From Siderastrea radians (lineage: Eukaryota; Cnidaria; Anthozoa; Scleractinia; Rhizangiidae), in the NCBI GenBank assembly GCA_964017195.1, contig OZ024895.1, positions 22,329,233 to 22,393,232 of the forward strand: a stretch of DNA of 64,000 nt, in the 5' to 3' direction. Position numbers and translations under genes: made by a program. The notes below the pieces were generated by a model. That model saw only the letters and a program-made list of their open reading frames with translations. It was not told where the DNA came from and made no database searches. Of the stretch, positions 1 to 10,081 are shown one piece after another (position 1 is the first letter of the stretch; every line of letters starts with the position of its first letter).

Positions 1-2
1 GC

Positions 3-981
3 CGACCGGAACGTGCAAGCTTGTCTTTGTTAAACCCCGATGGTATTCTTGAAGACCTTGTTTTAACACCACCAGCTGAAATCGGATGGGACTATTCAGC
101 TGTACCTTGCGGAAAGACATCTTCCTCTCCATCTGCTGATGAAGAAAAAGAGTTTCAAAGAAATCATAACACAACATCCAAGAAAATGAAAAGGTTGTCA
201 CTGTCAGAAAGGGAAGTAACAGACGCGATTGACACGGTTTCCTCTAGTTTTCAAGCTGTCACGCAAGTTGGAGCAACGGAAAATTTGGTAGCAGATGACA
301 ATAATGACGTTAATGAGACAAACGTGTCACAAAACGAAACATCTATTTTACCCGTTAAAAATGAAATGGGTAAGAATGGTTGTGTCATGCAAGATGCTTT
401 AAGTGTGATAGAAGATAGTGACTCGGGAACTTCAGTGCCAAATGGAAAGATAAAAGAAGAGAAAAGAACGAAAACACACAAGAAAAATGCGTCGAAAAAA
501 GAAAAATCATCCTTGCCAGTTAACAACGAAACAATTTCTACTGACAGAGACGTCTATCAACGTAACAGCATAGACGTAAAACAAGAGATTACTTTGGCGC
601 CATGCGAAGGAAATGAAGATAAGGATAGCGTGACATATGATGTTTCACGACATCAAAGTGTATACACAACTCTAGAGACAAAATTGGCGCGAAAGGTTGG
701 AAATGGAGACTCGGGCAACTTGAAACATCGTGAATCACAACATAACAGCGCATGTGCAACTCAAGACACAGGACTGGCACGAAATTGTGGGAATGAAGAA
801 GTGACCGCCTTGAGAAATCATGGGACCAATCTGTCACGACAAAATGGTTCAGATTCAAGTCAAAATATATTTGCAGTGAAGCTGGAGAAAGTAGCACCAC
901 TCAGTCCGCTTTTGTTGAATGGAATGCTGCTGGAGGTTGGGGCGGGTGAACAAGACCAAACCTGTCAGGACATCGAGAAAG
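3..981 (+). CDS. Penultimate coding exon of an acidic, Ser/Thr/Lys-rich protein (5' partial)
   Basis: The frame is open from the left window edge, so the true start lies outside; no ATG near the edge is convincing. The first 326 codons visible here are rich in Ser, Thr, Asn, Glu and Lys, with a basic stretch (KIKEEKRTKTHKKNASKKEK) that could be a nuclear localisation signal. Two loosely repeated units around T-x-LAR-x2-GN follow. The open frame continues to 1217, but I end the exon at 981, where AAAG|GTAATG forms a donor. The remaining base joins in phase 1 to an acceptor at 1710/1711 and keeps the frame through a second acidic exon. The last 79 codons of the open frame would then be intron, and part of them lies inside an inverted repeat. 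The domain family is not recognised; low complexity suggests a nuclear or disordered regulatory protein, which is inference. Confidence 0.6.
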
Positions 982-1079
982 GTAATGTGCTCAGATGTCA
1001 TCTTGGTTGTAGTGGAATGGGCACCAGTATATTGTTAAGGTGGTACAGTACTACGACCAAAAAACACTTCAGTTATGTT

Positions 1080-1431
1080 TTCTCGGATTTCAAAACTATG
1101 TTTACTAAACACTCCCCGAACGCAAGTTTAACCTTTAATTCTGAGAAGAAGGCTGTTTATTTAAACACCAACAGCGGAAAGGATACAATGACGTCTCTAT
1201 GCTCACGACGTTCATAATGCAGTGTGTGACCACAGCTTGTTAATTATGCAAAACACGAGTTTAAACTGTGCTCACACACTGCATTCTAAAGCTCGTGAGT
1301 AAATGAGGTAATGTCGGACATTAAATCGGAAAATTGCAGTTTAAATAAACAGTCTTCTTCTCAAAATTAAGGCTTAAAATTTCGCTTGGGGAGTGTTTAG
1401 TAAACATAGTTTCGAAATCCGACGAAAAAAT
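1080..1431. mobile_element. Fold-back (MITE-like) element inside the intron
   Basis: The two halves are inverted copies. A block reading ATGTTTACTAAACACTCCCC near 1097 returns inverted at about 1388-1410, and the inner parts (AATGCAGTGTGTGA near 1216) pair with the segment ending about 1288. The arms are roughly 150 bases each with a loop of about 30 bases. The element lies wholly inside the 982-1710 intron. I cannot define a target duplication. Confidence 0.7.
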
Positions 1432-1710
1432 GAAACATTTACAAAGTACTTAGGGATGCATTTAACATTTCACTCGATAGTTTGTTACACCAAATAAATA
1501 GCAGCACTAACTTGGGCTCTTCGACAAAAGACGTTTTGAGCAGCAAATAAAGACTCGGCACACGCATATGTACCGAGTTTTTCTTGGTAATTGCGTATGC
1601 ATGCACTATTTTAAATCAGTGTGAAAACACAATGGCCGTTAATCACTTAACCCTACTGAAGGGCTAACTGTTCTTTTCAATCTCTGAAGCTAAAGGTTGG
1701 AGTGCTACAG

Positions 1711-2123
1711 TGGATGAAGACAACAGCATGGGCAGCTCACAAAATCCTTCTTATGGTGAAAACAGCAACATCAGCGAAGACGCTGACATGGACGCTGACA
1801 TGGACGAAAATCAACCTGAAACAACTGTAGATCTCTCAGACTACGAACCGTTGGCACAAGAAATGGAAGACAACGATTTGTTAAGTGTTACTGCTGTCCC
1901 TTTGGATGATAACGAGAACGACCAAGAACTTTTCAGGCTTTCGATGGAAAACGTTCTGGAAGAAGAAAGAACTGAACGCTTTACTAGCCTCAGCTTACAC
2001 AACCCAAGCGAAAGTGAAGAAGACATCGATTTAATGCAAAGTTTACAGATTCGTCAGGCTAGAATTCTTAATCTGACGCAAAAGAGAGATAGGCTTTTCA
2101 GCTTGGTAATGGATTCAAAATGA
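1711..2123 (+). CDS. Terminal coding exon of the same acidic protein
   Basis: The sequence gtgctacag|TG is a plausible acceptor. The two bases TG complete a Val codon with the G left from the exon ending at 981, giving ...DIEK-V-DEDNSMG... The exon adds 136 residues before a TGA stop. It is strongly acidic, with a short D-A-D-M-D-A-D-M-D repeat and a VDLSDYEP stretch that resembles a SUMO-interacting or phospho-degron style motif (inference only). It ends in a predicted helix, QSLQIRQARILNLTQKRDR, before VMDSK. The visible spliced product is 463 residues, 5' incomplete. Two AATAAA hexamers lie about 175-200 bases past the stop, consistent with the gene end. Confidence 0.6.
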
Positions 2124-2296
2124 ATTAATTGTAACATGTCTGTAATCTTTTCAGTGTACCTTACATCAATACAATTCAAGTTCCATGATTTGTTAATTAA
2201 TTTGGCAAAGAAACTGTTTTAAAATGGCTTTTCTTTTCAGTCAGTTAATTCTTACAAAAAACCCTGCGAAAGTTTTACTGCTAAATAACTAACCGT

Positions 2297-2324
2297 AATA
2301 AATTTTAGATCAAAAGTGAATAAA
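2297..2324 (+). promoter_or_regulatory. Two AATAAA poly(A) signals of the first gene
   Basis: AATAAA occurs at 2297-2302 and 2319-2324, about 175-200 bases after the TGA at 2123, in AT-rich 3'-UTR-like sequence. No gene follows on this strand before the TTAA-flanked element, so these hexamers fit the end of the acidic-protein transcript. Confidence 0.45.
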
Positions 2325-2498
2325 GCAGCACCATTTCATTAAGAAGCCAATCATCACATTCTGTATTATATCATTCCTTCTTGAATGGGTAGGGTAATCC
2401 TAGAAAGAAAGAAATCCTTCGTTAAAAAGTGACTCCGGTGCAAGACCTTGTTGAAGTATCTAAAACAGTACTCTCTATTGCCTTGTGAAAATACTTAA

Positions 2499-3525
2499 GA
2501 GCGGCTATCTGTAACTTTCACCTAGGACCATGCAAGATAGAAAAATCGAAAATTGCCAAACTTTGTCACAATAAAGGTCTTCCCAAACCATTTATAAAAA
2601 TATAAGTTTTAGTTTATTCCGGTGAATGTTTTACCGTTACGACGACTTTATCATTCCGATGGCTCGTGAGCGAGTAAAAACGACTTGGAAGTGTCACTTA
2701 AATCAACCGCTCGTCTTGAATTGTGAAGACAGGAATATCAATATCAAAGCCATGTAGTATAAGTAGGATATTTTCTTGTCATGTTTGCTTTGTCAAATTT
2801 GAAATCGATGGAAACCAGAATTTTTAACAGATTTTTAAAATTTAACCGTTTCGAGCGGCATAGTCGCACGCTAAAAAATGGCGAAATTCAGGACCAAAAA
2901 AAGCACTCTGGTATATGGCTTTCGCTGCTGAGACTACACTTGTTGGAATAAGCAATCTTTCCTCTACGACTTAATGAAAAAAATTTTTTGGGTAAATGAA
3001 ATGTTAAATTTTGGGAGCGCTTTATCTACACCCTATTTTCCAAGCGAAGACGACCTTTTGACCTTGACAAGTGGGGAAGTAATGACCAGCGTTTTCAAAT
3101 AACACGCGCTAATTCCATTTTTTAAAGAAAAGTTTCAGAATGTTTGGTACTTACTAATTAATAGAGCCTCAAATAAAGTCATCAGCCGAAAACAGGACAG
3201 GTTTTCGCTCGCAAATACGTTTTTTTGGCAAAGGCAAACTTTGGTTGTTGGTGATTAACATCGGTAAATTTGCATAAATTTGAAACATTGTTCTTTCACA
3301 GCAAAGTCGGTTTTCTGCCTTCAGTTTTTTCCAAAACAATGGTAAAGAGGACCAATAAAGTGTGACCCAACTATTTATAAAGCAAATCTTACATTAATGA
3401 CTCTTTTCTGATGAAGAAAGGTCGAGATTTCTTCTGGCTGCGTGAGACAACCGTCGAACATTTTTGGGTGGTCGTGAAAACGTTGCTGTCACGCAATATA
3501 CACTGGTCTTAAATTACGAACCAGA
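2499..3525 (+). repeat. Left long terminal inverted repeat of the TTAA element
   Basis: Sequence from the TTAA junction to about 3525 reappears in inverse orientation at 7240-8267. Shared landmarks are the segment around CCTAGGACCATGCAAG (left, near 2521), the block around TTGTTGGAATAAGCAATC (near 2940) and the block around CGTCGAACATTTTTGGGT (near 3453). No coding frame is supported. Confidence 0.75.
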
Positions 3526-4367
3526 GAGGTCCCATCCTGGCTTTTACCGTGTTATTTTTGAGCAACACATACGATCCTCAATTTAAAAGTGTAGGCAGTT
3601 CACAGAAAGACAAGGCAGCAGAAATGGCTCAGATGATATTGAAAGTATTCAACAACTTGCAACGTATAGAGCCGGAGAGGGGAGGGAATGAGGGGAAGGG
3701 CATATAAAAGCGACGGGATTGATCATCGGACATATTAAAAGGACCTCATAAGATAAAATGCCTGGATTTAAATTTTTTTTTTATTGCTAACCTGCGGCAG
3801 AATCTTTTCGATGTTTTTTCCTGCTCTTGTCTCCTGGAATGCTGTCTGGCTACCATCTCTGGGCATGACTTGTTTTTTGTTTGTTTGTTGGGGTTGCCAC
3901 TTTTTCTAAATAGAAGTGCCTGTGATAAATTTAATGCTGATGGTTTTACTTTTAACCATTCTAAACAGAAAAAGAAATATCCATCATAGGGGTATGCTGG
4001 GCGCCCCTTGCCCTAAAAATATTTCTTGATCAAACGTAGATATTCCGGTCCACCCTAAGCCTTTTTTTTTGGAAAACCTCCGTTTTTCGTGTTGCGAACA
4101 CTAGGTAATGAAAAACTGTCTTGCGGGTGTGCTTCAATGGCTTCCACGATCCTGCCGACGACTACATATGTATAAACGGCTGCTATATAAATAGTCAGCC
4201 AAGAACACTGGCGTATGGTTTAAAAGTGCCTTTTCTATGAACAAGCAAGTGAACTAACTGTGCAAAACAGCTTTCTATCATCTACGTAATCTAGTTACTA
4301 CCAGAAAGTTCCTGTCACACAAAAACTGCGAAATACTAAGACACACCTTTGCAACTTCTCGGATCGA

Positions 4368-4703
4368 TTACTGTAATTCTCTACTATCTGGCCTACCACG
4401 TAATTTGCTGCAAATTGGACCTAAATATTTAACGGACACTTCACTTGGACAGCTGCAGTTTTTCTTGTAGGATCTCCAGCGGATTCCAAACCTTTCCCGG
4501 TGTCGCGGGCATATTGTTAAACCCAAACGAACTTCATTGAATTCAAAAATTCCTTTAAAAATTAGAAAAAAAAAACAGTTCCGAGTATCGTCAAACGTCA
4601 GAATCTGTACCAAGGTACTTTGAGTTTTCCTGTCTTCATTTAGGTCAAAAGGAATATATCCCGTGGAAGTATTCACCCACCCTAGCTGCCAAATATGTCT
4701 CAT
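4368..4703 (-). pseudogene. Short ORF with a Cys/His motif, possible transposon-gene relic
   Basis: A 111-codon frame inside the TTAA element. Its middle contains T-I-C-P-R-H-R-E-R-F-G-I-R-W followed by N-C-S-C-P. I have a general impression that this C-P-x-H-R...GIRW pattern recurs in uncharacterised, probably repeat-derived cnidarian proteins, but I cannot name a family. There is no clear start context and the rest of the frame looks non-coding, so a degenerate exon fragment is more likely than a working gene. Confidence 0.3.
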
Positions 4704-5723
4704 TGTAACAGGCGGGTATCTTAACAGAATTTTTTAATTTGGGCAGTGCAGAACTTCGTTTACCCCTCACTTATCTATGGATGTACCCCAAGATGGAGAG
4801 AGGGGTGTTGCGCCCCAGGTGATAACAAATGTGGATACCAGGAGTAATTTCATTATTTCGCTTCAGTATACCGGCAAGATTTTCGTGCAACGTGTTGTGC
4901 AACAAGGATGCGTTAAAAGTTGAGAGCTTTCTCACCTATACACGCAACAAAACTTTATTTTTCGAAAAGTAGAAGCAACTAACTTTCTGCAACCTGAACA
5001 TGCGACGCGGAGGTGATAATAAACGCAACATCGTTGCGCGAATAGTTGCACGAATGTTTTCCGCGTTATTTGGCCTTTAGGCAAGATTTTACAACTCCTG
5101 GTGGCGGCATGTACAGTTGTATCCAAGCTAAAGACCGAGCGCAAAACATTACATATTTCTTGGTGCATCATTCGAACGCGCGGGACGTGTGTAGCTCGCG
5201 CGGGAAAATCCACACTTTCGGCACTTCGCACCAAGCGAGTTAACCTTTTTCGGAAGATTCGTGCCCCCGCGAGTTTTCTTTTTCTTGTCTTTCCTTTTCT
5301 TATTTTGAGGCAGAGAAAGAGAGCGAACAGCAAAAAGTATTTTGCAGTCTACAGCCGAATAAGTACCCAAATTTTTCAACAGTACAGTTACCTGCTCTTG
5401 CCAGCAAAAGCTTTGCTTCTGAATCTAGTGACGCATTCGACACCTTGTAACTTCTCAGATGTCCTTTGATGTCTTTACTGCATTCCCAATTTTACTATAT
5501 GGCTAGAGCTTGTAAATATATAACGCGCGCTGTGATTAGCCAATACTCGGGGCCAGATTTTCCCGTAATGCCCAGGGGCATTATGAGCAATGTTAATGCC
5601 CGGCTAGTAAAGTGGAACTATAGAAAATGTAAAAGTACATTTGATTCAAATAGTTGGGATGTTTTGAAGCTAAATGAAAAGAGACAGTTTCTTTGAAAGT
5701 TTTTACTTTTTCTTGTGCGATAT

Positions 5724-6279
5724 CCCCGGGGGTACTTCCCGAAGATTTGGGTGGCGGTGTGCGCCGCGCTTCTGGAAACCCTCACCCTACTTCAGACCAA
5801 GATATATGATTTTCCCTACCCTATTTCAGACCTGACTTAATATTTGATACCCTATTTCAGACGAGACCCTAACCCTATTTCGTTAGCGTAAACAGTTGAG
5901 AAGTGCTTCAAATTTCCAACGTTAATCAAACCTCAGTTCTTTGGAGAAGAAAATTAATAAAAAGACAGCTTCTTGTAAGAACCTTACCAGATCCCATATC
6001 AGAGTGCACAAACCTTACGCTATTTCAGACCAAAATGGTCAAAATCTATACCCTGTTTCAGACCATAAAGGCTCAAAAACCATACCCTTTGGCGCCACAC
6101 ATACCAATATAGCTTATATAAGGGAGTACCCACCCCCCCCGGGGCACAAACCTCACCCTATTTCAGACCAAAATGGTCAAAATCTATGTCCTATTTCAGA
6201 CCAAAAAGGCTCAAAAACCATACCCTTTGGCGTCGCACATACCTATATAGCTTATGTAAGGGAGTACCCCCTCCCCGGG
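5724..6279. mobile_element. CCCCGGGGG-ended TIR element, copy 1 (8-bp target duplication)
   Basis: The ends are CCCCGGGGGTACTTCCC on the left and an inverse of GGGAGTACCCCCTCCCCGGG type on the right. They are flanked by TGCGATAT (5716-5723) and TGCGCTAT (6280-6287), an 8-bp target duplication with one mismatch. Inside are several direct repeats built on CCCTATTTCAGACC and two copies of a roughly 110-base block containing AAACCATACCCTTTGGCG. The 8-bp duplication points to the hAT superfamily. No transposase is present, so it is non-autonomous. It is nested inside the TTAA element. Confidence 0.7.
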
Positions 6280-6421
6280 TGCGCTATAAATTTTTTGTGT
6301 GGAATAAAACTGCTGAGTTTTGTATGCTTTCCGGTAAACTGTTTCATTCATCCCAATCCGCTACGGCTCACTTTTCAAGTAATAAAGTGTCAGGCATAGC
6401 CATATAATAAACTTCTTATTA

Positions 6422-6686
6422 CAGGGTCGTAACGAGGTATGTGGGATCAGGGATCAAAGGGGTGGGATCGGGGATCAGAAGGGTGGGATCTAGGACCACA
6501 GCCCAGGGATCAGGAATCACAGACCATGGGATCGGGATCAGCAGTTTCTTATAGGGATCAGGGACCAGGCTTTACCACATTTGTGGGATCAGGGATGAAA
6601 ATTGGTCACGCTTTTGGAATCAAGGAACAGAAATTTGCGTACAAAAATGGGATCAGCGATGAAAAACATACCTCGTTACCACCCTG
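6422..6686. mobile_element. MITE with CAGGGT ends and an internal GATC-rich minisatellite
   Basis: Ends are CAGGGTCGTAACGAGGTATG and its near-perfect inverse (ACATACCTCGTTACCACCCTG). Both sides carry TTATTA (6416-6421 and 6687-6692), a possible 6-bp target duplication. The interior is a degenerate tandem array based on GGGATCAGGGATCA, giving an unusual density of GATC. It is nested in the TTAA element. The open frame across it is repeat-driven. Confidence 0.7.
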
Positions 6687-6704
6687 TTATTAACTCTCGC
6701 TAGC

Positions 6705-6779
6705 TCGATACCGTACTAGGAGAATATTGCCCTCAGTCTTTCTTGTACAACCTCGGGCAATATTCTCCCAGTACGGCCC
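6705..6779. repeat. Stem-loop with roughly 20-bp arms
   Basis: CCGTACTAGGAGAATATTGC on the left pairs with the inverse GGGCAATATTCTCCCAGTACGG on the right around a loop of about 25 bases. It is probably a minimal fold-back element or transposon end; no flanking duplication is evident. Confidence 0.55.
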
Positions 6780-6827
6780 TCGCGCTCAGTTAATACGAAG
6801 TAAGTAACACACTGGACATTCGCTGGG

Positions 6828-7064
6828 TTGTCTCAACTAGCCCCACAACTTCCTCCAACTATTTCCGAATACCCACACAAAGCCATGGTAGTTTATGAGG
6901 TTTTACAGACTGGTGGGGTTCCAAACAGTTCAATCCACGTGCAAGATTTGTGTCGGGATTTTTTGTCACGAGACATGTTTGTTACATCAGGATTGTGGAA
7001 GTATTTCGCAACTTCAGGTATAATGACCGGTAACTTTATTTGGCTCTTATTTTTCGTTGGTTAA
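6828..7064 (+). CDS. Uncertain 78-codon ORF inside the TTAA element
   Basis: The frame contains ISEYPHKAMVVYEVLQTGG and a segment VQDLCRDFLSRDMFVTSGLW, which has balanced amino-acid composition unlike the surrounding shadow frames. It begins at a non-ATG codon and has no recognised domain. It may be a fragment of the element's lost transposase or of a captured exon. A GT donor-like site (CAG|GTATAATG, about 7016) would end it early. Low confidence that it is translated. Confidence 0.2.
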   Translation: MSQLAPQLPPTISEYPHKAMVVYEVLQTGGVPNSSIHVQDLCRDFLSRDMFVTSGLWKYFATSGIMTGNFIWLLFFVG

Positions 7065-7239
7065 GAACTTTGAGATAATTTTACATTCTACAGTACTAAT
7101 GCTATGAAGACGGGTTTGAATTTTAAAACAATTCATTGCACTAGCAGCAAAGTGTTAGACATCTCTTTTGTTTCTCGTCCATTCCTCCGCATTGGAGAGT
7201 CGCTGCTGACAGCTGTTCGCATTTGCCTGGCCCTGTGGT

Positions 7240-8267
7240 TTTGTAATCTAAGACCACTGTGTATTGCGTGACAGTATATCCATCACTTACCCAAAAATGT
7301 TCGACGGTTGTCATCATTTGTCATGGGCGGCTAGTAGAAATCTCGTCATTTCTTCACAGAAAATGGTTATTAAGGTATGATTTGCTACATAGATAGTTAG
7401 GTAATGCTTTACTGGTTCTCGTTGGTATTTTTACTTTAGAAACAAGGAAGGTAAAACGAGTTTCTTGTGAAAAACAAATGTTTCAAATTTATGCAAATTT
7501 GCCGCTGTTAATCACTAACAACCAAAGTTTCCCTTGGCCAAAAAAACGTATTTGCTAGCGAAAACCTGTCCTGTTTTCAGCTGATGACTTTATTTGAGGT
7601 TCTATTAATTAGTAAGTACCAAACATTGTGAAACTTTTCTTTAAAAAATGGAATTAGCGCGTGTTATTTGAAAACGCTGGTCATTACTTCCCCGCCTGTC
7701 AAGGTCAAAAGGTCGTCTTCGCCTGGAAAATAGGGTGTAGATAAAGCGCTCCCAAAATTTACCATTTCATTTACCCAAAAATTTTTTTTCATCAAATCGT
7801 AGAGGAAAGATTGCTTATTCCAACAAGTGTAGCCTCAGCAGCGAAAGCCATATACCAGGGTGCTTTTTTTGGTCCTGAATTTCGCCCTTTTTTAGCGTGC
7901 GACTATGCCGCTCGAAACGGTTAAATTTTAAAAATCTGTTAAAAATTCTGGTTTCCATGGAATTCAAATTTGACAAAACAATCATGCCAAGGGAATATCC
8001 TACTTATACTACATGGCTTTGATATTGATATTTCTGTCTTCACAATTCAAGACGAGCGGTTGATTTAAGTGACACTTTCAAGTCGTTTTTACTCGCTCCC
8101 GAGCCATCGGAATGATAAAGTCGTCGTAACCGTAAAATATCTACCGAAATAAACTGAAACTTATATTTTTATAAATGGTTTGGGAAGACCTTTATTGTGA
8201 CAAAGTTTGGCAATTTTCGATTTTTCTATCTTGCATGGTCCTAGGTGAAAGTTACGGATAGCCGCTC
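7240..8267 (-). repeat. Right long terminal inverted repeat of the TTAA element
   Basis: Inverse copy of 2499-3525, ending at the TTAA at 8268-8271. The inner limit near 7240 is approximate, because similarity fades over about 20 bases. Confidence 0.75.
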
Positions 8268-8271
8268 TTAA

Positions 8272-9454
8272 TACAATGAATGTTCGAGCGAGATCAATGT
8301 AAGGGGCATGTGAAACGACGTTGCAATTACACTTAGTTTAAAACCCTTACAGTCCTAACCACGCACATACGCGTGGAAAAATGCCAGTCCCTGATTTTTG
8401 CTAGTATCTGAGTAACCGAGCGGAACTGGATAAGAAAAACAGTTCAAAATGGCTGAGAGAATGGAGTCTGAAACCTTTTCATTGCGGCATGGGTTTCATT
8501 TAACAGATTAAGAAACAGTTTTGTAATTAAAAGGGGTATGACACAAAGGGAAGGGGAATCCCCATCCAAAGCAACTGCAGCGATGAACTTGCACAAGAGA
8601 GGATGAACTAAGAGAGTGAATCCCCCTTCCCCATGATAATTATTTGAACTTTGTTATTAGTTTGCACCCGTGCTGCGAATGTTATTTTTGTCTGTTGTTT
8701 CTAGGTCAACAAACTTAACTTACATGACGTCAATCTAACTGACCAATGAGGTGTCGTCCTTAAAATAAACACACAGTATGACACAGAACTAAAAATAGAT
8801 TTCAAATAATTTTCATCGGAAGAGGCCCATGTATGGAGGATTCGCTCTCTTCCTCCATCCTCTTTTGGCTCCCATCAGTATGACTGATACTGGCAACATG
8901 TAAATTAAAATTAAACAACAGAGCTAAAAAGAAGGAAACGGGATGAAGTCGTCGTCGTCTTATGAAAGTCACAACGGTATTCAGTGACGTATCACAGAAA
9001 AGTACGCTGACAAAATCAGATGATTAGCACAATATAATTTAATGGTGGATTGATGATATCAGTTGCAACTGATTTTTCTGTATGGAAGTTCTTCACGGAA
9101 ATAAGCCGATCAAGATCTCTTACTACAATTTTAAATTAGCTCAGAAATAAAATTTAGTGATATATTCAATGATGTCCAGAGTGTGTATATCTTAAATTTT
9201 CCTCTAATTTCTATAGTATACTAACTCAGTTTAAATAAAAAAGACAAGCAAAAAAAGTCAGGTTCAGCTTTTAGTCACTGTAAACCATCTTTTCGTGAAA
9301 AAGGCAAAGTTTTTCTTGCCTTGAAAAAAGCATAATGTACATCTACTCCATATAGGTGACGCAGGTGATCGGCGAATAACCAATCTCTAACCTAGCTAAA
9401 TATCTTGATTGTTTTAGAAAGCTATCCTAAAATTGATCCACACTTCGCAAGCGT
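8272..9454. other. Non-coding spacer
   Basis: AT-rich sequence without a convincing frame, tRNA or inverted repeat. One CRE-like TGACGTCA relative occurs near 8725 (catgacgtca). Nothing else is supported. Confidence 0.5.
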
Positions 9455-9751
9455 GTGGTATTTAAATTTTCGTGTGCAGTTGTAATGCTTGTTATGTTGG
9501 TGAAACCAGCCGCACACATGTGCGCGAGCTCTTATTTTCGGACATATCTTCTCACGTCTTTCCTGTCTTTAGGCATCTACAGAGTCCAGAGTCTTGTCGA
9601 ACATCAAGTTCACCGGGTTGTTCACGGCAAGATCCTGGACTCTGCGGCTACTAAGTTTCAGGTTAAACTTAAAGAATCGATGTATATAAAATGGGAGAAT
9701 CCCGACCTTAATCAGCAAGTAAAACACATAAACCTGACACTTTCCTTATAA
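9455..9751 (+). pseudogene. Decayed C-terminus of a Penelope-like (GIY-YIG) retroelement
   Basis: Two overlapping frames each carry part of one domain. One reads CSCNACYVGETSRTHVRELL, matching the C-x-C-N-x-C-Y-V-G-E-T-S-R signature at the GIY-YIG nuclease core of Penelope-like elements. The other continues ILDSAATKFQVKLKE...NPDLNQQVKHINLTLSL to a stop, a C-terminal tail in the same element. At least two frameshifts separate them, so this is a pseudogene fragment without reverse transcriptase. Confidence 0.6.
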
Positions 9752-10081
9752 GTCCCTCCACGTCATATATTTAGACTTTTCTGTACGCAATATTGTAAAC
9801 GCAATGTAACGAATTGATTGTAGTCGCGCGCGATAAATTCAACGGTGATTTTAATACACTGATGTTGACGGATGTCACATGTCTGGAAATAGTTAAAAAC
9901 AGCTGTGTTGTTTCTGAGAATATCCTAAAATTATTATAATATTGAGCTGTCGCTGTCATTATGACGTAAAATCAAGGTATCAGTAAGATAAAAATCTGCA
10001 TTTTCTTTCAGTCACTTAGAATAATAAATAACTCGATAAATAACTCGTGTAACCAAAGGATGCCAAACATTGTTACAATGT

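Larger units (their letters stand above)
2499..8267. mobile_element. TTAA-flanked DNA transposon with about 1-kb terminal inverted repeats
   Basis: The element begins GAGCGGCTATC at 2499 and ends with the inverse at 8267. Both ends abut TTAA (2495-2498 and 8268-8271), and similarity between the arms stops exactly there. The arms (about 2499-3525 and 7240-8267) are long and highly similar, with scattered substitutions. TTAA target sites are typical of the piggyBac and Kolobok superfamilies, but neither normally has 1-kb TIRs, and no intact transposase is visible inside. It is therefore best called non-autonomous or decayed. The 3.7-kb core contains at least three nested repeats and two short uncertain ORFs. 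Confidence 0.7.

Noticed and set aside
4932..5469. Overlapping ORFs of 122-133 codons on both strands
   Set aside because: They are mutually overlapping, have no domain and lie within the core of the TTAA element; chance open frames.
5800..6280. CCCTAA-like motifs as interstitial telomere repeats
   Set aside because: The units are about 20 bases or more and irregular (CCCTATTTCAGACC); they are internal repeats of a TIR element.
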